The notes: a model not told the origin generated them from the sequence alone. Numbered from the stretch's first letter, positions 33,950-45,670 are shown. The stretch is 64,000 nt of DNA from Syngnathus acus (GCF_901709675.1 NC_051095.1:24326956-24390955), one strand, 5' to 3'. Numbers and translations: made by a program.

Positions 33950-34325
33950 CTATCAATTATCAAAGGAGTTTCTCTAGTGGACTACTCAGACAGTGAGGAT
34001 ACTGACAATGATTCCCAAAAGGACTGCTCTCTACCTCTGCAAAAGGATTTCAAAAGAAAATCAATAATGGTAAAATAATGCAATTGTCTTTGACATATAT
34101 TCTAAAACGTCATAGGAAATTATATATTTTTAAAATAATAACTGTGTCTCTGCAAGTACAATCACAGGAATTGAATAATTAAAGCTTAATGTAATTTTTT
34201 AACAGATGAATAAAGTTCCAAGTTTTTCTGATGCTATCTACAATTCCAGCAATGACTGTGTGGAATACCCTTCAACCTCACTGTCAATGGATTCACAAAG
34301 GCCTATAAGAGGAACTTCCTTCTCT
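33950..34325 (+). pseudogene. Two 120-base linker exons of the SET gene
   Basis: The exons at 33950-34069 and 34206-34325 are each exactly 40 codons in phase 0, with clean acceptors (CCATATAG, TTTAACAG) and donors (GTAAAA, GTAAGC). The first encodes an acidic stretch, VDYSDSEDTDNDSQKD. The second is Ser-rich and contains SFSDAIYNSSND. Neither matches a domain I know. They behave as flexible linkers between the SET and zinc-finger parts. Confidence 0.7.
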
Positions 34326-34952
34326 GTAAGCCTCATGAATCACTGTCATTTAAAAGAGTAATGCCAGAGTATACTTTTGATTCGATTGCTTTTAATGAAG
34401 GGCTAGTGTTCATGTTTTACTAATTCATTTAACACTCTTTTTCAGTTGACACATTTTTTTGTTCATTGGCCTAAATTTTTCCATATATATTTTTTTATTT
34501 TTCTAGATATTCTCCTTAACATTGCATTTTACTGTATCTGTTTGGATCTAAATTTGACCAAGCACTCTTATACAGGTGCAGTTAAAACATTTTTTAGAAT
34601 ATTGCTTAAAAGTTCAATATTTCTTGCCAGTTATTTGTCACAAGTGAAACAATTGTTTTTTTTATTTTTTTATTTATTGCACATTGAGTAGATTGTTTCA
34701 AGCTTTTATATCTTGTAATTTAGACAATTATGGCTCACAGGTAAAGAAATCCCAAAATGTAGTGTCCTAGAAAATCATATTAGGCCAATCACAAAAGGTT
34801 GTTTTAAGCACTGTCAGGCTTTTCAACAGTATGTCCATTTCTATCACTCTGTGTAATGATTCTATATAAGATATGAGTTTCACTTTCTGAGAAGACTGAC
34901 AAAAACATTTCACTTTTATGCAATTTTCTTGTTTTTTGAGATGTACCTATAG

Positions 34953-37130
34953 CAGTGGTTCTTAACCTGGGTTCGATCGAACCCCAGGGGTTCGGTGAGT
35001 CGATCTCAGGGGTTCGGCAGAGCCCCCGCCACGGAGGTCCGGACACACTTGAATTATTGTGTAAATTTGTGATGACACACACGGCCCGCTTGGCCATCAC
35101 CGGCTGCAGATGATCATGCTACACTGCTTGGCCAATCAGCGCTGTGGGGAATTTAGTGCGTACTCAGTAGTCAACGTGTGACTGTTGTCGTACGTCGTGT
35201 GATTTCTTTAATATTTTATCCATACTAACTATGTCGGGCAAAAGAAGAAAGTGGTCGGACGAATATGTAAAACATGGATTCTCATGTATCACGGAACGTG
35301 ATGGGAGTGCGCTTCCTATCTGCATGATTTGCAACGCCAAGTTGAGCAACTCTAGTCTTGCACCGGCAAAACTAAAGGAACACTTCTTGAAGCTGCATGG
35401 AGACGGGGAATACAAGAACACAACACTTGCTGAATTCAGGCTGAAGAGAGCCAGATTCGATGAAAGGGCCACTCTGCCTGCTCTTGGATTTGTACCTGTT
35501 AACAAACCGAGCCTGACAGCATCGTATGAAGTTGCTTACCTGATCGCAAAGCAGGGCAAGCCACACACCATTGGTGAAACACTTGTGAAACCAGCTGCAT
35601 TAAAGATGGCGAATCTGATACTCGGAACAGCGGCCGAAGGTAAATTATCCCAAATTCCCCTTTCAAATGACACCGTCAGTGACAGAATAGAAGACATGAG
35701 TAAAGACATCTTGGCTCAAGTAGTCGCGGATCTGATTTCAAGCCCGGCAAACTTCAGCCTTCAACTCGACGAAACCACAGACGTTTCTGATCTAAGCCAG
35801 CTTGCTGTTTTTGTACGCTATGTGAAAGACGACATGATAAATGAAGAGTTTTTATTTTGTAAGCCTCTTACAACAACAACGAAGGCAGCCGATGTGAAGA
35901 AGCTTGTGGATGACTTCTTCCGAGACAACAATCTTTCATGGGATATGGTTTCTGCAGTTTGTACGGACTGAGCTCCAGTCATGCTGGGAAGAAAGTCTGG
36001 TTTTGGTGCGCTAGTAAAGGCTGATGCACCACACATCATTGTGACGCATTGTATTCTGCACAGGCATGCGTTGGCAACAAAAACCTTACCTCCAAAAATG
36101 GCAGAAGTATTAAAAACTGTGGTGGAATGTGTGAACTATGTGCGAAAAAGTGCTCTGAGGCACCGCATCTTCAGAGAGCTGTGTAAAGAAATGGGCACTG
36201 AATTTGAGGTACTTCTGTTCCATTCTAATATTCGGTGGTTATCCCGGGGACAGGTGCTGAATCGTGTTTTTGCCATGCGTGTGGAATTAGCCCTGTTTTT
36301 GCAAGAGCACCAACACTGCCATGCAGATTGCTTCAAAAATCCTGAGTTCATTCTCATTTTAGCGTACATGGCTGATATATTCGCAGCTCTCAATCATCTC
36401 AATCAGCAGATGCAGGGTGGTGGAGTCAATATCATGGAAGCGGAAGAACACCTGAAGGCTTTTCAAAAAAAGCTACCGTTATGGAAACGACGAACAGGGA
36501 ACAATAACTTCGCAAACTTCCCACTTCTGGACGACTGTGCAAGTAAGATCGAAGATGTGTCTGGAATCGGAGATATTTCTGTATCCACGGAACTGAAGCA
36601 AACAATTGCCACGCACTTAGATGAGCTTGCAAAGTCTCTCGACGGATATTTCCCTACAATAGAGTCATATCCAGCATGGGTGAGACAGCCGTTCACGTTT
36701 GCTGTTGAAACAGCAGATGTCAATGATGAATTCCTCGACGAAATCATTGAAATTCAGCAGAGCCAGGTTCAACAGCAACTCTTCAGAACAACAACGCTCT
36801 CAACGTTTTGGTGTCGACAAATGAACAAGTATCCAGTTATTCCTAAGAAAGCCCTGGATTTTTTTATACCATTTGTTACAACATATCTTTGTGAGCAATC
36901 CTTTTCGAGGATGCTGGACATAAAAACGAAGAAAAGGAACAGACTTTGCTGTGAAAATGACATGAGAGTGGCACTTGCCAAGGTGAAGCCACGCATATCT
37001 GAACTGATCTCTCAAAGGCAACAGCAGAAGACACATTGATTTCCAGGTATGTAATTTGGTGTGAGTTTGTATGTCATTCCCCCCCCACTAAAGAGGGGTT
37101 CGGTACCTCCAAAAAGGTTAAGAACCACTG
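34953..37130 (+). mobile_element. hAT transposon (2178 bp) with 8-bp TSD
   Basis: Terminal repeats begin CAGTGGTTCTTAACCTGGGT on the left and end AAGGTTAAGAACCACTG on the right. The TSD ACCTATAG is exact (34945-34952, 37131-37138). It encodes a ZBED5/SCAND3-like transposase. It lies in an intron of the SET gene in the same orientation and includes its own GGGGTTCGGT subterminal repeats. Confidence 0.93.
35231..37039 (+). pseudogene. hAT transposase (ZBED5-like), one premature stop
   Basis: A frame of 602 codons, interrupted only by a TGA at codon 247 (35969-35971), between AVCTD and APVMLGRKSG. The N-terminus holds a BED-like finger (CMICNAKL followed by LKEHFLKLH). The middle has the hAT RNase H-like block (LQLDETTDVSDLSQLAVFVR). 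The C-terminus has the dimerisation/insertion-domain signature FFIPFVTTYLCEQSFSRMLD. Length and motif order suit a complete hAT enzyme. The single nonsense codon suggests recent inactivation, a sequencing error, or two separate products. Confidence 0.88.
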
Positions 37131-37262
37131 ACCTATAGTGTTAGCATCTTTGTTTTTAAGCTAGACTTTAAATTAAGGCCTGATTTTTTTTTCATTTTAT
37201 TAATTTCTAATAGGAAAAGAAATGCTACCTTGATTCTTCTTTCCTTTCTCTAAATGATTTAG

Positions 37263-39205
37263 AGAAGCTTGGCAGGGTTAGATGAGACAAGTGAAGATAG
37301 TGAAGACGAATATATTCCAGAAACCTGTGGAGAAAGCTCAGACAGTGAAGCCAGCATGGAATTGTCTATGGAAAAAGGTCCGAAAACAGTGTCATTCAGT
37401 CGAAACAGAAGCAAGTTTCGGAGGCAAGGCAAGGGTGAGTCCAGTCAGAGTACAAGCTTTGAAAGTCATGATTCCAGATCCACTACATGTATAGATGAAA
37501 GGGCACCCCTGGAGGAAGCATCTGTTTATGTTGTTCCTGTTTTGAAGAAGGAAGATGGATCCAGCAGATATAACAAGAAGCACCACTGTGTGTATTGTGG
37601 TTTACTTGTTCAAAAAATGTCAAGACATCTGCTGCGCAAACACATGGATAAAGTAGAGGTTGCAAAAGCTTATAGTTTTCCAAAAAAATCTAAACAAAGA
37701 CGACAGCAGTTGGATTATATACGAAATAAGGGAAACTTTGAGCACAACAATGAAGCTTTGGAAAGTAACCAAGGCAAGCTCATTGCATGGAAACAACCAA
37801 AGAAGAAAACAGAAGTAGAAACATTCAAACATTGTTTGTACTGCTTTGGGCTGTTCAAAAAAAGACCATGTGGCGACATTTCCAGACCTGCAAATTCAAG
37901 CCTCAAGATCAGTCTTCCAAAAAGGGGAAAACAAGAGTTCAAGCATTGTGTGCATTTGCTGAACCAGTTCCACCAGAGTTCAGTGAATCATACTGGAAGT
38001 TTCTAAGTGAGATGCATCAAGATGAGATTACAGTTTCATGTAAGAGTGATCATTACATACTGGAGTTTGGATACAGATTGTTCTACAAGAATGAGAAGGT
38101 AGTCAGCCAGCTCCCGTACATCCGTCAAAAGCTAAGAGAGCTTGGCAGACTGCTACTTGAAGCAAGAAATGCTGCTCCTGTGAAGAGTCTTAAAGATCTC
38201 ATAAAGCCTGAAAAGTATGTTGAACTGGGTTCAATGAAGAAAGTGGCAAATTTCAACGACCATCTCTTGCTAGAAAGATTGGTCATAACATGCATTCTTT
38301 AGCTATGTTTATTAAGACCGAAGGACTGAAGATGAAGGATAAGGAAACTGTCCAAAATGCAGAGGAGTTTGCACAACTATATCAAGAAAGTTGGAAATAT
38401 GACATTGCAAGCCAAGCTTTAACTCAGATTGAACAGAAAAAGTGGAATGCACCTCTACTATTACCTTTCACACAGGATATCCAGATTCTTCACAACCATT
38501 TGTCAGTGAAACAGGAGGAATGTTTTCATGCCTTGAAAGAAGAGGCCTCACAGTCCAGCTGGAAGGATCTTGGCAACGTGACTCTGGCACAAGTAATCCT
38601 TTTCAACCGCCGGCGAGCAGGGGAGGTTTCCAGGATGCATTTGTCAGTTTACTTATCAAAGGACACATCAGAAACACATGAGGATGTTAACCTGGCCCTC
38701 ACAGCACTTGAACAAAAGCTTTGCAAGTATGTAGTCCGGATAACTATTGTGGGAAAGAGAGGAAGAAAAGTTCCTGTTCTACTGAGTCCGTCGATGAAGG
38801 AATCCCTCGATGCTCTTACTGAAAAGCGGGAAGAATGTGGAGTCCTGAAAGAAAATCAATACCTGTTTGCATTGCCGAATTCTGTCCATTACCTCAGGGG
38901 TTCGGATTGTATAAGGCAGTTTGTGAGTGAATGCAGTGGTCTCAAAAACCCTACGGCACTCACCTCAACAAAGCTCAGGAAGCACATTGCTACAATGTCA
39001 ACTGTTTTGAACCTCAAGACCACAGAACTTGACCAGTTGGCAGATTTTCTTGGGCATAACGTTGCAGTTCACAGAAAGCACTATCGCCTTCCAGCGGGTA
39101 CCACGCAGTTAGCAAAAATCAGCAAAGTTCTCCTTGCATTGGAACAAGGACGTCTAGGAGAGTATAAAGGGAAGAGTCTGGATGAAATCCACCTTGATGT
39201 CAACG
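37263..39205 (+). pseudogene. Zinc-finger and tyrosine-recombinase-like exon
   Basis: One large exon of the SET gene. It opens with an acidic region (SEDSEDEYIPETCGESSDSE). A C2H2-like finger follows (CVYCGLLVQKMSRHLLRKH, about 37587-37643). A second finger, CLYC...HFQTC, is broken by a missing A in the A7 run at 37857-37863. A second frame slip lies near 38288. The recombinase-like part (38290-39160) shows Arg in NRRRAGEVSRM (38608-38616), Lys in VGKRGRKVPVLL, Arg in STKLRKHIATM (38977-38979), His in DFLGHN (39055-39057), and Tyr nine residues later in HRKHYRLP (39082-39084). The His of the usual HxxR box is Thr. The splice donor is ACG|GTATTA at 39206. If unspliced, a stop follows at 39217. 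Confidence 0.75.
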
Positions 39206-39715
39206 GTATTAACATTTAACACTTTAATTCAAGGAAAATTGAAGCTACTAACCTTCGTATTTAAGAATAGATTTATGAAATTGTGACATTTATGTAGGAG
39301 AGTATGTTTTATTAAGGATGAACAAACAGTATATTAGTTGAAAATAGTATTGTTTAGGCTTTACATAAAAATGTTTGCTTTAACTGATTTGGTTTGAGGC
39401 AAAAAAAAAAGAAAAGATGCTTTTTCAGTACTTTTTATGGTTTCCTACATTTTGTGGAATTGGTTGAGTGTTTTATTTGTTCTATTAAGCAAATCTCTTC
39501 AAATTTATCTCATTACCATTTAAGAGAGTTGACACGGATGGGACTTCGGAAGAGAAAGGTATGAATTTCTTTATTTTCCTAAATGGGAATTATCTCAGTA
39601 GTTTTAAACATACTAGATGACTACATGTTAATGTTGTTTTAATTAAAATCTCATTAAATTGAAAACGTCCAAGATAGGAGTGATGTGGAGAAATTTCAAG
39701 CCATAATTTTATTTC

Positions 39716-40252
39716 TGTCATACTGTCGGGTTTTGTGGTTTGTTTTATTGTGTCCGGTCCTTCGCATTATCACTTCCTGTTTTATTTTGTATGTCCCGTT
39801 TCAGATCGTGGGTCCTTCCCCTGCACGACAGTCCACTTGACCTCCACACCACGTACACCTGTGTCATCCGTCATCCGCCCTGATCACCTGCACCTGTGTT
39901 CCCCCCCTTCCGTGTGTGTATTTAGCCTGCGTTTTCCCCTTGTCTTGTGCCAGTGCGTCTTGTTTGACATGACCACCAGCGATCCCTTAGTCCTCGACAT
40001 TCCCAGCGATAGTCCTTTTGCCCATGCTCGGTGTTTTGTCCGTTGGCTATTACTTTCGTTATTCCCTCAGAGTGAGGCGATTTTTGTTTGCTGTTCGCAG
40101 CTTCTTTTTCCCTCGTGTGAGGCGCTTTTGTTTTTGCCTTTTTTTCCTCTTCTTGAGGCGCCTTTTGTTCCTGGTCCTGTCTTCCGTGAAGGAAATAAAT
40201 ACCTATTGCTTGAACTCTGCATTCGAGTCCTCTCCCTGCTCTGAGCCTGACA
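39716..40252 (+). mobile_element. Solo LTR of the chromovirus family
   Basis: It begins TGTCATACTGTCGGG and ends GAGCCTGACA, matching the LTRs at 25257 and 30137 throughout. The 5-bp TSD ATTTC is exact (39711-39715, 40253-40257), as expected after recombination between two LTRs of one insertion. It lies in an intron of the SET gene. Confidence 0.92.
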
Positions 40253-40257
40253 ATTTC

Positions 40258-41136
40258 AGCTCCATCATTTAATTTTTTTTTTTTTTTACAAAGATTAAGT
40301 TTTGTATCTACATTCAAAACTTTCATATAAATTCAAATGTATTGATAGAATGTATTCAAAAAGTTCAATATTTTTGGTTATGGAACCGTTGACTAGCTGC
40401 TGCCATTAATTAGTTATTGGGAAATTTGGCACTTTGTTGTTCTCTGTTGTATACATTTTACACTTTGAGGCTGTCAGTGAGAGGGTTTATCCTTTTGCTT
40501 TTGTCGCAAACACTGAAAACTTTTAGTCCTTGCCTACCTGCTGAATAGGCTTCACTCCGATCTGTAGTAAATAAATGATACTTCAGCTGTTCATTTTTAA
40601 ATTAACCAATCATTTTTAAGTTGAAATCCAGCTTATAGTTGCACACTTCATATTTTCCAAACTGTGTGAATTGATCAAAATCAAACTACTGGTAATTATT
40701 AGCAAAACCTTACCTTTAGAATGGGGAACATATTCTCATGTATAGTTGGTAAACTGTTGTTTTGGCCCGAATACTGGTGTATAGTTGTATTATAAAAGGA
40801 ATTACTTTTTTACCAGTTAAGGTTGAAAACCTTAACCCCCTTAATTACTTCTTTGTAAGCCACATATTAAGAAGAGCATATTAAAATCAGCATTAAATAG
40901 AATTACCTGTTTTCTTTGAGTTAACAAAATAGTGGCCTGCTGTGAAAAAATTCTCAATTTATGGCCTCTTACTATTAGAATTTGGTCAGTCACAATAAGT
41001 CATTAATTAAATAATTGAGTAAGTAAGAGTTTAAAGTCCACAAATCTGTAGCCTACTAATTGACAGCTAAGGGTTAGTTTGTGTTCCATAAAATAAAATG
41101 TTACTCAAAACATTTACAGGAAACACAATTTCTTAG
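40258..41136. other. Intronic A/T-rich DNA
   Basis: Nothing recognisable apart from A/T-rich sequence. It lies between the solo LTR and the pogo element, within the intron 39559-43482. Confidence 0.5.
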
Positions 41137-41138
41137 TA

Positions 41139-43217
41139 CAGTATTTTCCGCACTATAAGGCGCACCGGATTATAAGGCGCACCTTCAATGAATGGCCTAT
41201 TTTAAAACGTTGTCCATATATAAGGCGCACTGCACTATAAGGCGCATAGAATAGACGCTACAGTAGAGGCTGGGGTTACGTTATGCATTCATTAGATGGA
41301 GCTGCGCTGAAGGGAATGTCAACAAAACAGTCAGATAGGTCAGTTAAACTTTATTTATAGATTACAAACCAGCGTTCTGACAACTCCGTTTACTTCCAAC
41401 ATGAATAAACAGCTGTTTTATGTGATGTGGTATTTCGTTTATCTTTTAACAACAGCAGGGTATAACATGTAGTGCAACATTTATATCACATAGTGGAGGG
41501 GAACTTTTCCTGGATTCAATAAACACGTAAAAAACAGTCTGATACTGTTAAGGTAAATCAGTGCTATCAGTTAGTGCTATCACAATATAGTAACACTCGA
41601 AATAGTGCAAAGCAATAACAATATATAAATAACTCAACGTTGTTCAAACGTTAATGTCACACAACACAACACACAAAATAAACATGTAAAGCTCACTTTA
41701 TCAAGTTATTTCTCATCCGCGAATCCCTCGAATTCTTCTTCTTCAGTGTCCGAATTAAACAGTGGGGCGAATACGGGATCCAACATGCCCGGCTCCGTCT
41801 CGTCGGCGTTGTCACTAATCGAGTCAGTGTCGCTGCTGTTGTCTAGCAGTTCAGTGACAATTCCTGCCTTCCTGAAAGCTCGGACCACAGTTGAGACTGA
41901 TATATCAGCCCAGGCATTTACGATCCACTGGCAGATAGTGGCGTATGTCGTCCGGCGCTGTCTCCCTGTCTTGGTGAACGTGTGTTCGCCTTCTGTCATC
42001 CACTGTTCCCACGCAGTTCGCAGTCTAGCTTTGAATGCCCTGTTGACACCAATATCTAGCGGCTGGAGTTCTTTTGTCAATCCACCCGGAATGACGGCGA
42101 GTATTGAATTAGTGTGCTTCACTTGTTTTTTGACACCATCTGTGATGTGGGAGCGCATGGAGTCGTAGATCAATAGGGACGGAGCTGTGTGAAAAAAGCC
42201 ACCCGGCCTCTTCACGTAAATTTCTCTCAACCACTCGCTCATCTTTTCTTCATCCATCCATCCCTTCGAGTTAGCTTTGATGACGACGCCGGCTGGAAAG
42301 TTTTCTTTTGGCAAGGTCTTCCTCTTGAAAATAACCATGGGTGGAAGTTTATGGCCATTAGCCTGGCAAGCGAGAACCACAGTGAAGGAGGACTTCTCAT
42401 TCCCTGTGGTGCGAACATTTACCGTGCGTGCTCCCGTTTTATCCACAGTGCGGTTCACAGGAATATCGAAGGTGAGTGGAAACTCGTCCATGTTGGTGAT
42501 GTGCTCTGGCCGGATCTTTTTTTCAGTAATGTTGTTTTTGCAATATGCGCGGAAAGTGGCCAGCTTTTCTTGGTAGTCTTTTGGCAGTTGCTGTGAAACA
42601 GTAGTCCGTGTGCGGATGGAGAGATTACGTCTTTTCATGAACCGAAAGCACCAAGAAGGACCGCCTTTAAAATCGTTAATGTTAAGTTCGCTTGCTAGCG
42701 CTGTTGCCTTCATTCGAATAGTGATTGTACTGACACTTCTACTTGCTGCTCTCTGTTCAACAACCCACTGTTCGAGTTTGTCCTCCAACGGTAGCCATCT
42801 CGCCTTGTTCCCTCGGAAACTCCGTTTAATTTTCTTTACTTGGCGCAGGTCGTCTTCTTGCTTCCTCCACTTCCGCACCATTGATTCGTTAACGTTAAAT
42901 TCCCTGGCTGCTGCTCTATTCCCGTGTTCTACTGCGTGACTGATCGCCTTGAGTTTGAACTCTGCGTTGTAGGCGTGTCTCTTAGTAGGAGCCATTTTGG
43001 GGTCTGTACGTAAACACACAAATGGAATGAGACAGCGCCTCGCGCAGTCATATATCCCAGCATGCACCGCGCGCTTCTTCTTCTACAGGGGAAAATGAAG
43101 TCAGCGGCTGCTTACCGTATTGGTCCATATATAAGGCGCACCGGATTATACGGCGCACTGTCGGCTTTTGAGAAAATTTGAGGTTTTTAGGTGCGCCTTA
43201 TAGTGCGGAAAATACGG
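41139..43217 (-). mobile_element. Pogo-family DNA transposon with intact transposase
   Basis: The ends read CAGTATTTTCCGCACTATAA on the left and, inverted, CCGTATTTTCCGCACTATAA on the right. Both continue into ATAAGGCGCACC repeats. TA flanks both sides (41137-41138, 43218-43219). The single transposase ORF on the minus strand is unbroken, making this the best candidate in the window for an autonomous DNA transposon. The second-position mismatch in the left terminus is the only visible defect at the tips. Confidence 0.92.
41706..42995 (-). CDS. Pogo/Tigger-like transposase
   Basis: A 429-residue enzyme if it starts at MAPTKRHAYNAEF; an in-frame ATG 24 codons upstream (43067) is possible but adds residues unlike the family. 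An N-terminal Psq-type helix-turn-helix (FKLKAISHAVEHGNRAAARE) comes first. A CENP-B-type DNA-binding domain (about residues 60-130) follows, then the DDE core: Asp in NMDEFPLTFDIP, Asp in LLIYDSMRSHIT, Asp in LQPLDIGVNRAFKARL. The acidic tail (DTDSISDNADETEPG) is usual. It has no stops or frameshifts, and both DNA-binding domains and the triad are present. Activity is inferred, not shown. It lies antisense to the SET gene inside its intron. Confidence 0.92.
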   Translation of the reverse strand: MAPTKRHAYNAEFKLKAISHAVEHGNRAAAREFNVNESMVRKWRKQEDDLRQVKKIKRSFRGNKARWLPLEDKLEQWVVEQRAASRSVSTITIRMKATALASELNINDFKGGPSWCFRFMKRRNLSIRTRTTVSQQLPKDYQEKLATFRAYCKNNITEKKIRPEHITNMDEFPLTFDIPVNRTVDKTGARTVNVRTTGNEKSSFTVVLACQANGHKLPPMVIFKRKTLPKENFPAGVVIKANSKGWMDEEKMSEWLREIYVKRPGGFFHTAPSLLIYDSMRSHITDGVKKQVKHTNSILAVIPGGLTKELQPLDIGVNRAFKARLRTAWEQWMTEGEHTFTKTGRQRRTTYATICQWIVNAWADISVSTVVRAFRKAGIVTELLDNSSDTDSISDNADETEPGMLDPVFAPLFNSDTEEEEFEGFADEK

Positions 43218-44553
43218 TAATACTGCCAGCTAACATTTTTTTTATTATATCATAATGTCTTATTCAGCTGTGTAACAAGTGGCTCATTCACACAAGTTTA
43301 TTTGCCATATACATTATGACGAGCACTTATATCCCTGGTAAACCAATATTACTTCTGATTTCTTGTCAATTAGGATGACCTAAAATATGTATCCAAGCAA
43401 TAGTTAATTTTACAATTTTATTTTCTTTTTATCATAATTTTAATTCTGACTTTTGAAAACAATTCTTCTTTCATGTACATAGATGATATGCCTGAGGGGG
43501 CAGAGGATGGCATCATATTATCCCCACAAGAAGGTAAAATGTTCACACAATAAAGAAATCAGTTAAACAAAAAAGGCCACTTTTCTTTGTGTTACACATT
43601 TTACAACCTGACTTCTATATACATGAAATGTTAAGGTATTGTCACTGTAGATCACTGAAAGTTTAAACCGCTTTTTCTGTTCCTAAAATCAATATTTCAG
43701 AAGAGGAGATGCCAGAAGCTTCTGAGGAGACACCTTGTACTCCCACGTCCAGTCGTTCAACTCAGAAAAAAATGGCCAAAAAGAAAGGTGAGTTTGTAAA
43801 ACTGCAGTTTAAGGTCAGTACTCGTTTTCAATATTGATTTTTTTTTTTTTTAATTCCACCACTTTTAAATATTACAAGTCCATTACATTTATATCTGCTC
43901 CTGTCTAGTATTTACCAAAATCCAAATTTGGTTCCAACAAGATTGGTTCTACAGGACATTATTGTAATAAATAACTCCTTATGAGCACAAGTGTAGATAG
44001 TTTTTTTTTCTCTTTAGTTTGCTGTTAGAAACTGTACCCTTGATCAGTGTGTTTGCTGTCCTAATAAGATAAGTTTAACATGTTTTTTTCTGTACTTAAA
44101 AATCATCATTTCAGATGGGCTGATGCCAGAAGTCATGGAAGTGACCTCTTGTACCTCCACATCTCGTGGCCCAAGTAATGAAAAGTCTGCCAAAAAGAGA
44201 GGTGAGTTTGGAGTAATCCTTTTCAATATATAACTATCACGGTTGCTTTTAAATTGTCCAATTGTTACTACTGTATCAGTATCTAATTATCCTCACATAT
44301 GCTGCTTACTAAGATTTAGATGACCCAAGCAAGATATATTAAACACCACTTGACTTTTTTTCTTAGACATGTAAGGTCTAAACTTATGAATTTTGTGATA
44401 AAATGAAAATTAACCCATCCCTTCTCATGTGAGTTACAGGTCATTGCTAACCTTGATTATATGTGAGATGTTTGTTTACATCTATTTTTAAATAGGGGTA
44501 ATGTACATGACACATCAACCTCAAAAGAGAGAAAAAAGAATTGCACTAGATCA

Positions 44554-44780
44554 GCAGTGGCCAACCCGCGTCTCGCAAGCCGCATGCGGCTCTTTGGCTG
44601 GTTTCATGCGGCTCTTCAGGAGATTTCACATGACAAGCGTCAAAATGCTTGGCTGGCGCTGCCATTTATTCCCCCTAGGTGGCGGTGGTGCGCTGACCAG
44701 TTGAATCGGTTTGAGTTGAAAAGAAGAAGAAGAAGAATGACGTACTCTAAATGATGACAAATGCGCGCGATCATTTGAGA
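44554..44780 (+). mobile_element. hAT terminus, truncated
   Basis: It starts CAGTGGCCAACCCGCGTCTC and contains CCGCATGCGGCTCTTTGGCT. About 230 bases match, inverted, the right end of the complete hAT MITE at 49117-49644. The far end is missing and the sequence passes into the satellite array. Confidence 0.75.
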
Positions 44781-44833
44781 CCTGCGTGAAGCTGGCCCCC
44801 CACCCCACGCAAAATTTAAGTAAAATAGTCTGT

Positions 44834-45670
44834 TTCGTTTGTGCTTCGTTTGTGCTGGTTTGTGCAGCAAAAATTTTCGTTTGTGCTGCTATGGTTTTTT
44901 AGTTATGAACGATTCTTTTATAGGTCATCCAGAGTTCACCCAGCCCCCCATCTGCTCAAAATGAACCCAAAATGGTACCGTTCGTTTGTGCTTCGTTAGT
45001 GCTGGTTTGTGCAGCAAAGATTTTCGTTTGTGCTGCTTCCGTTTCGGAGATATTAGACATTTATTTTATAGCGATGACGTCACCTAGCCCCCCACTTCGC
45101 TCCAAATGGACCCAAAATGGTACCGTTCGTTTGTGCTTCGTTTGTGCAGGTTTGTGCAGCAAAAATTTTCGTTTGTGCTGCTTCCGTTTCGGAGATATTA
45201 CACATTTATTTTATAGCGATGACGTCACCCAGCCCCCCACCTCGCTCCAAATGGACCCAAAATGGTACCGTTCGTTTGTGCTTCGTTTGTGCAGGTTTGT
45301 GCAGCAAAAATTTTCGTTTGTGCTGCTATGGTTTTTTAGTTATGAACGATTCTTTTATAGGTCATCCAGAGTTCACCCAGCCCCCCATCTGCTCGAAATG
45401 GACCCAAAACGGTACCGTTCGTTTGTGCTTCGTTAGTGCTGGTTTGTGCAGCAAAAATTTTCGTTTGTGCTGCTTCCGTTTCGGAGATATTACACATTTA
45501 TTTTATAGCGATGACGTCACCCAGCCCCCCACTTCGCTCCAAATGGACCCAAAATGGTACCGTTCGTTTGTGCTTCGTTTGTGCAGGTTTGTGCAGCAAA
45601 AATTTTCGTTTGTGCTGCTTCCGTTTCGGAGATATTACACATTTATTTTATAGCGATGACGTCAGGTAGC
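44834..45670. repeat. Satellite-like array of six 145-147-bp units in an A-B-B order
   Basis: Units begin TTCGTTTGTGCTTCGTT at 44834, 44981, 45126, 45271, 45418 and 45563. Type A (147 bp; GTTATGAACGATTCTTTTAT) occupies positions 1 and 4. Type B (145 bp; CGTTTCGGAGATATTA) fills the rest, giving two copies of a 437-bp ABB higher-order unit. Each B unit holds one TGACGTCA. Long plus-strand frames cross the array because the units lack stops; they show no domain. Confidence 0.85.

Larger units (their letters stand above)
39529..44201 (+). pseudogene. Four short exons after the recombinase domain
   Basis: Exons at 39529-39558, 43483-43533, 43701-43787 and 44115-44201 all join in phase 1. In the resulting frame they encode short acidic and Ser/Thr-rich peptides such as DTDGTSEEK, DMPEGAEDGI, EEMPEASEETPCTPTSS and GLMPEVMEVTSCTSTS. 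The third and fourth are both 87 bases and resemble each other, including a Lys-rich end (KKMAKKKG, KSAKKRG), which points to an exon duplication. A solo LTR and a pogo element lie in the first intron. No domain is recognised. Confidence 0.65.

Noticed and set aside
39206-39219. The stop at 39217 as the natural end of the recombinase protein
   Set aside because: A splice donor at 39206 joins in phase to four further exons and a terminal exon with a CxxC motif. The unspliced ending adds only a few non-descript residues. Intron retention remains possible.
44972-45669. Open plus-strand frames with repeated Cys-rich peptides (FVCASFVQVCAAK) in the satellite
   Set aside because: They result from tandem DNA units lacking stops. 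The frame changes between units and no start or splice context supports expression.
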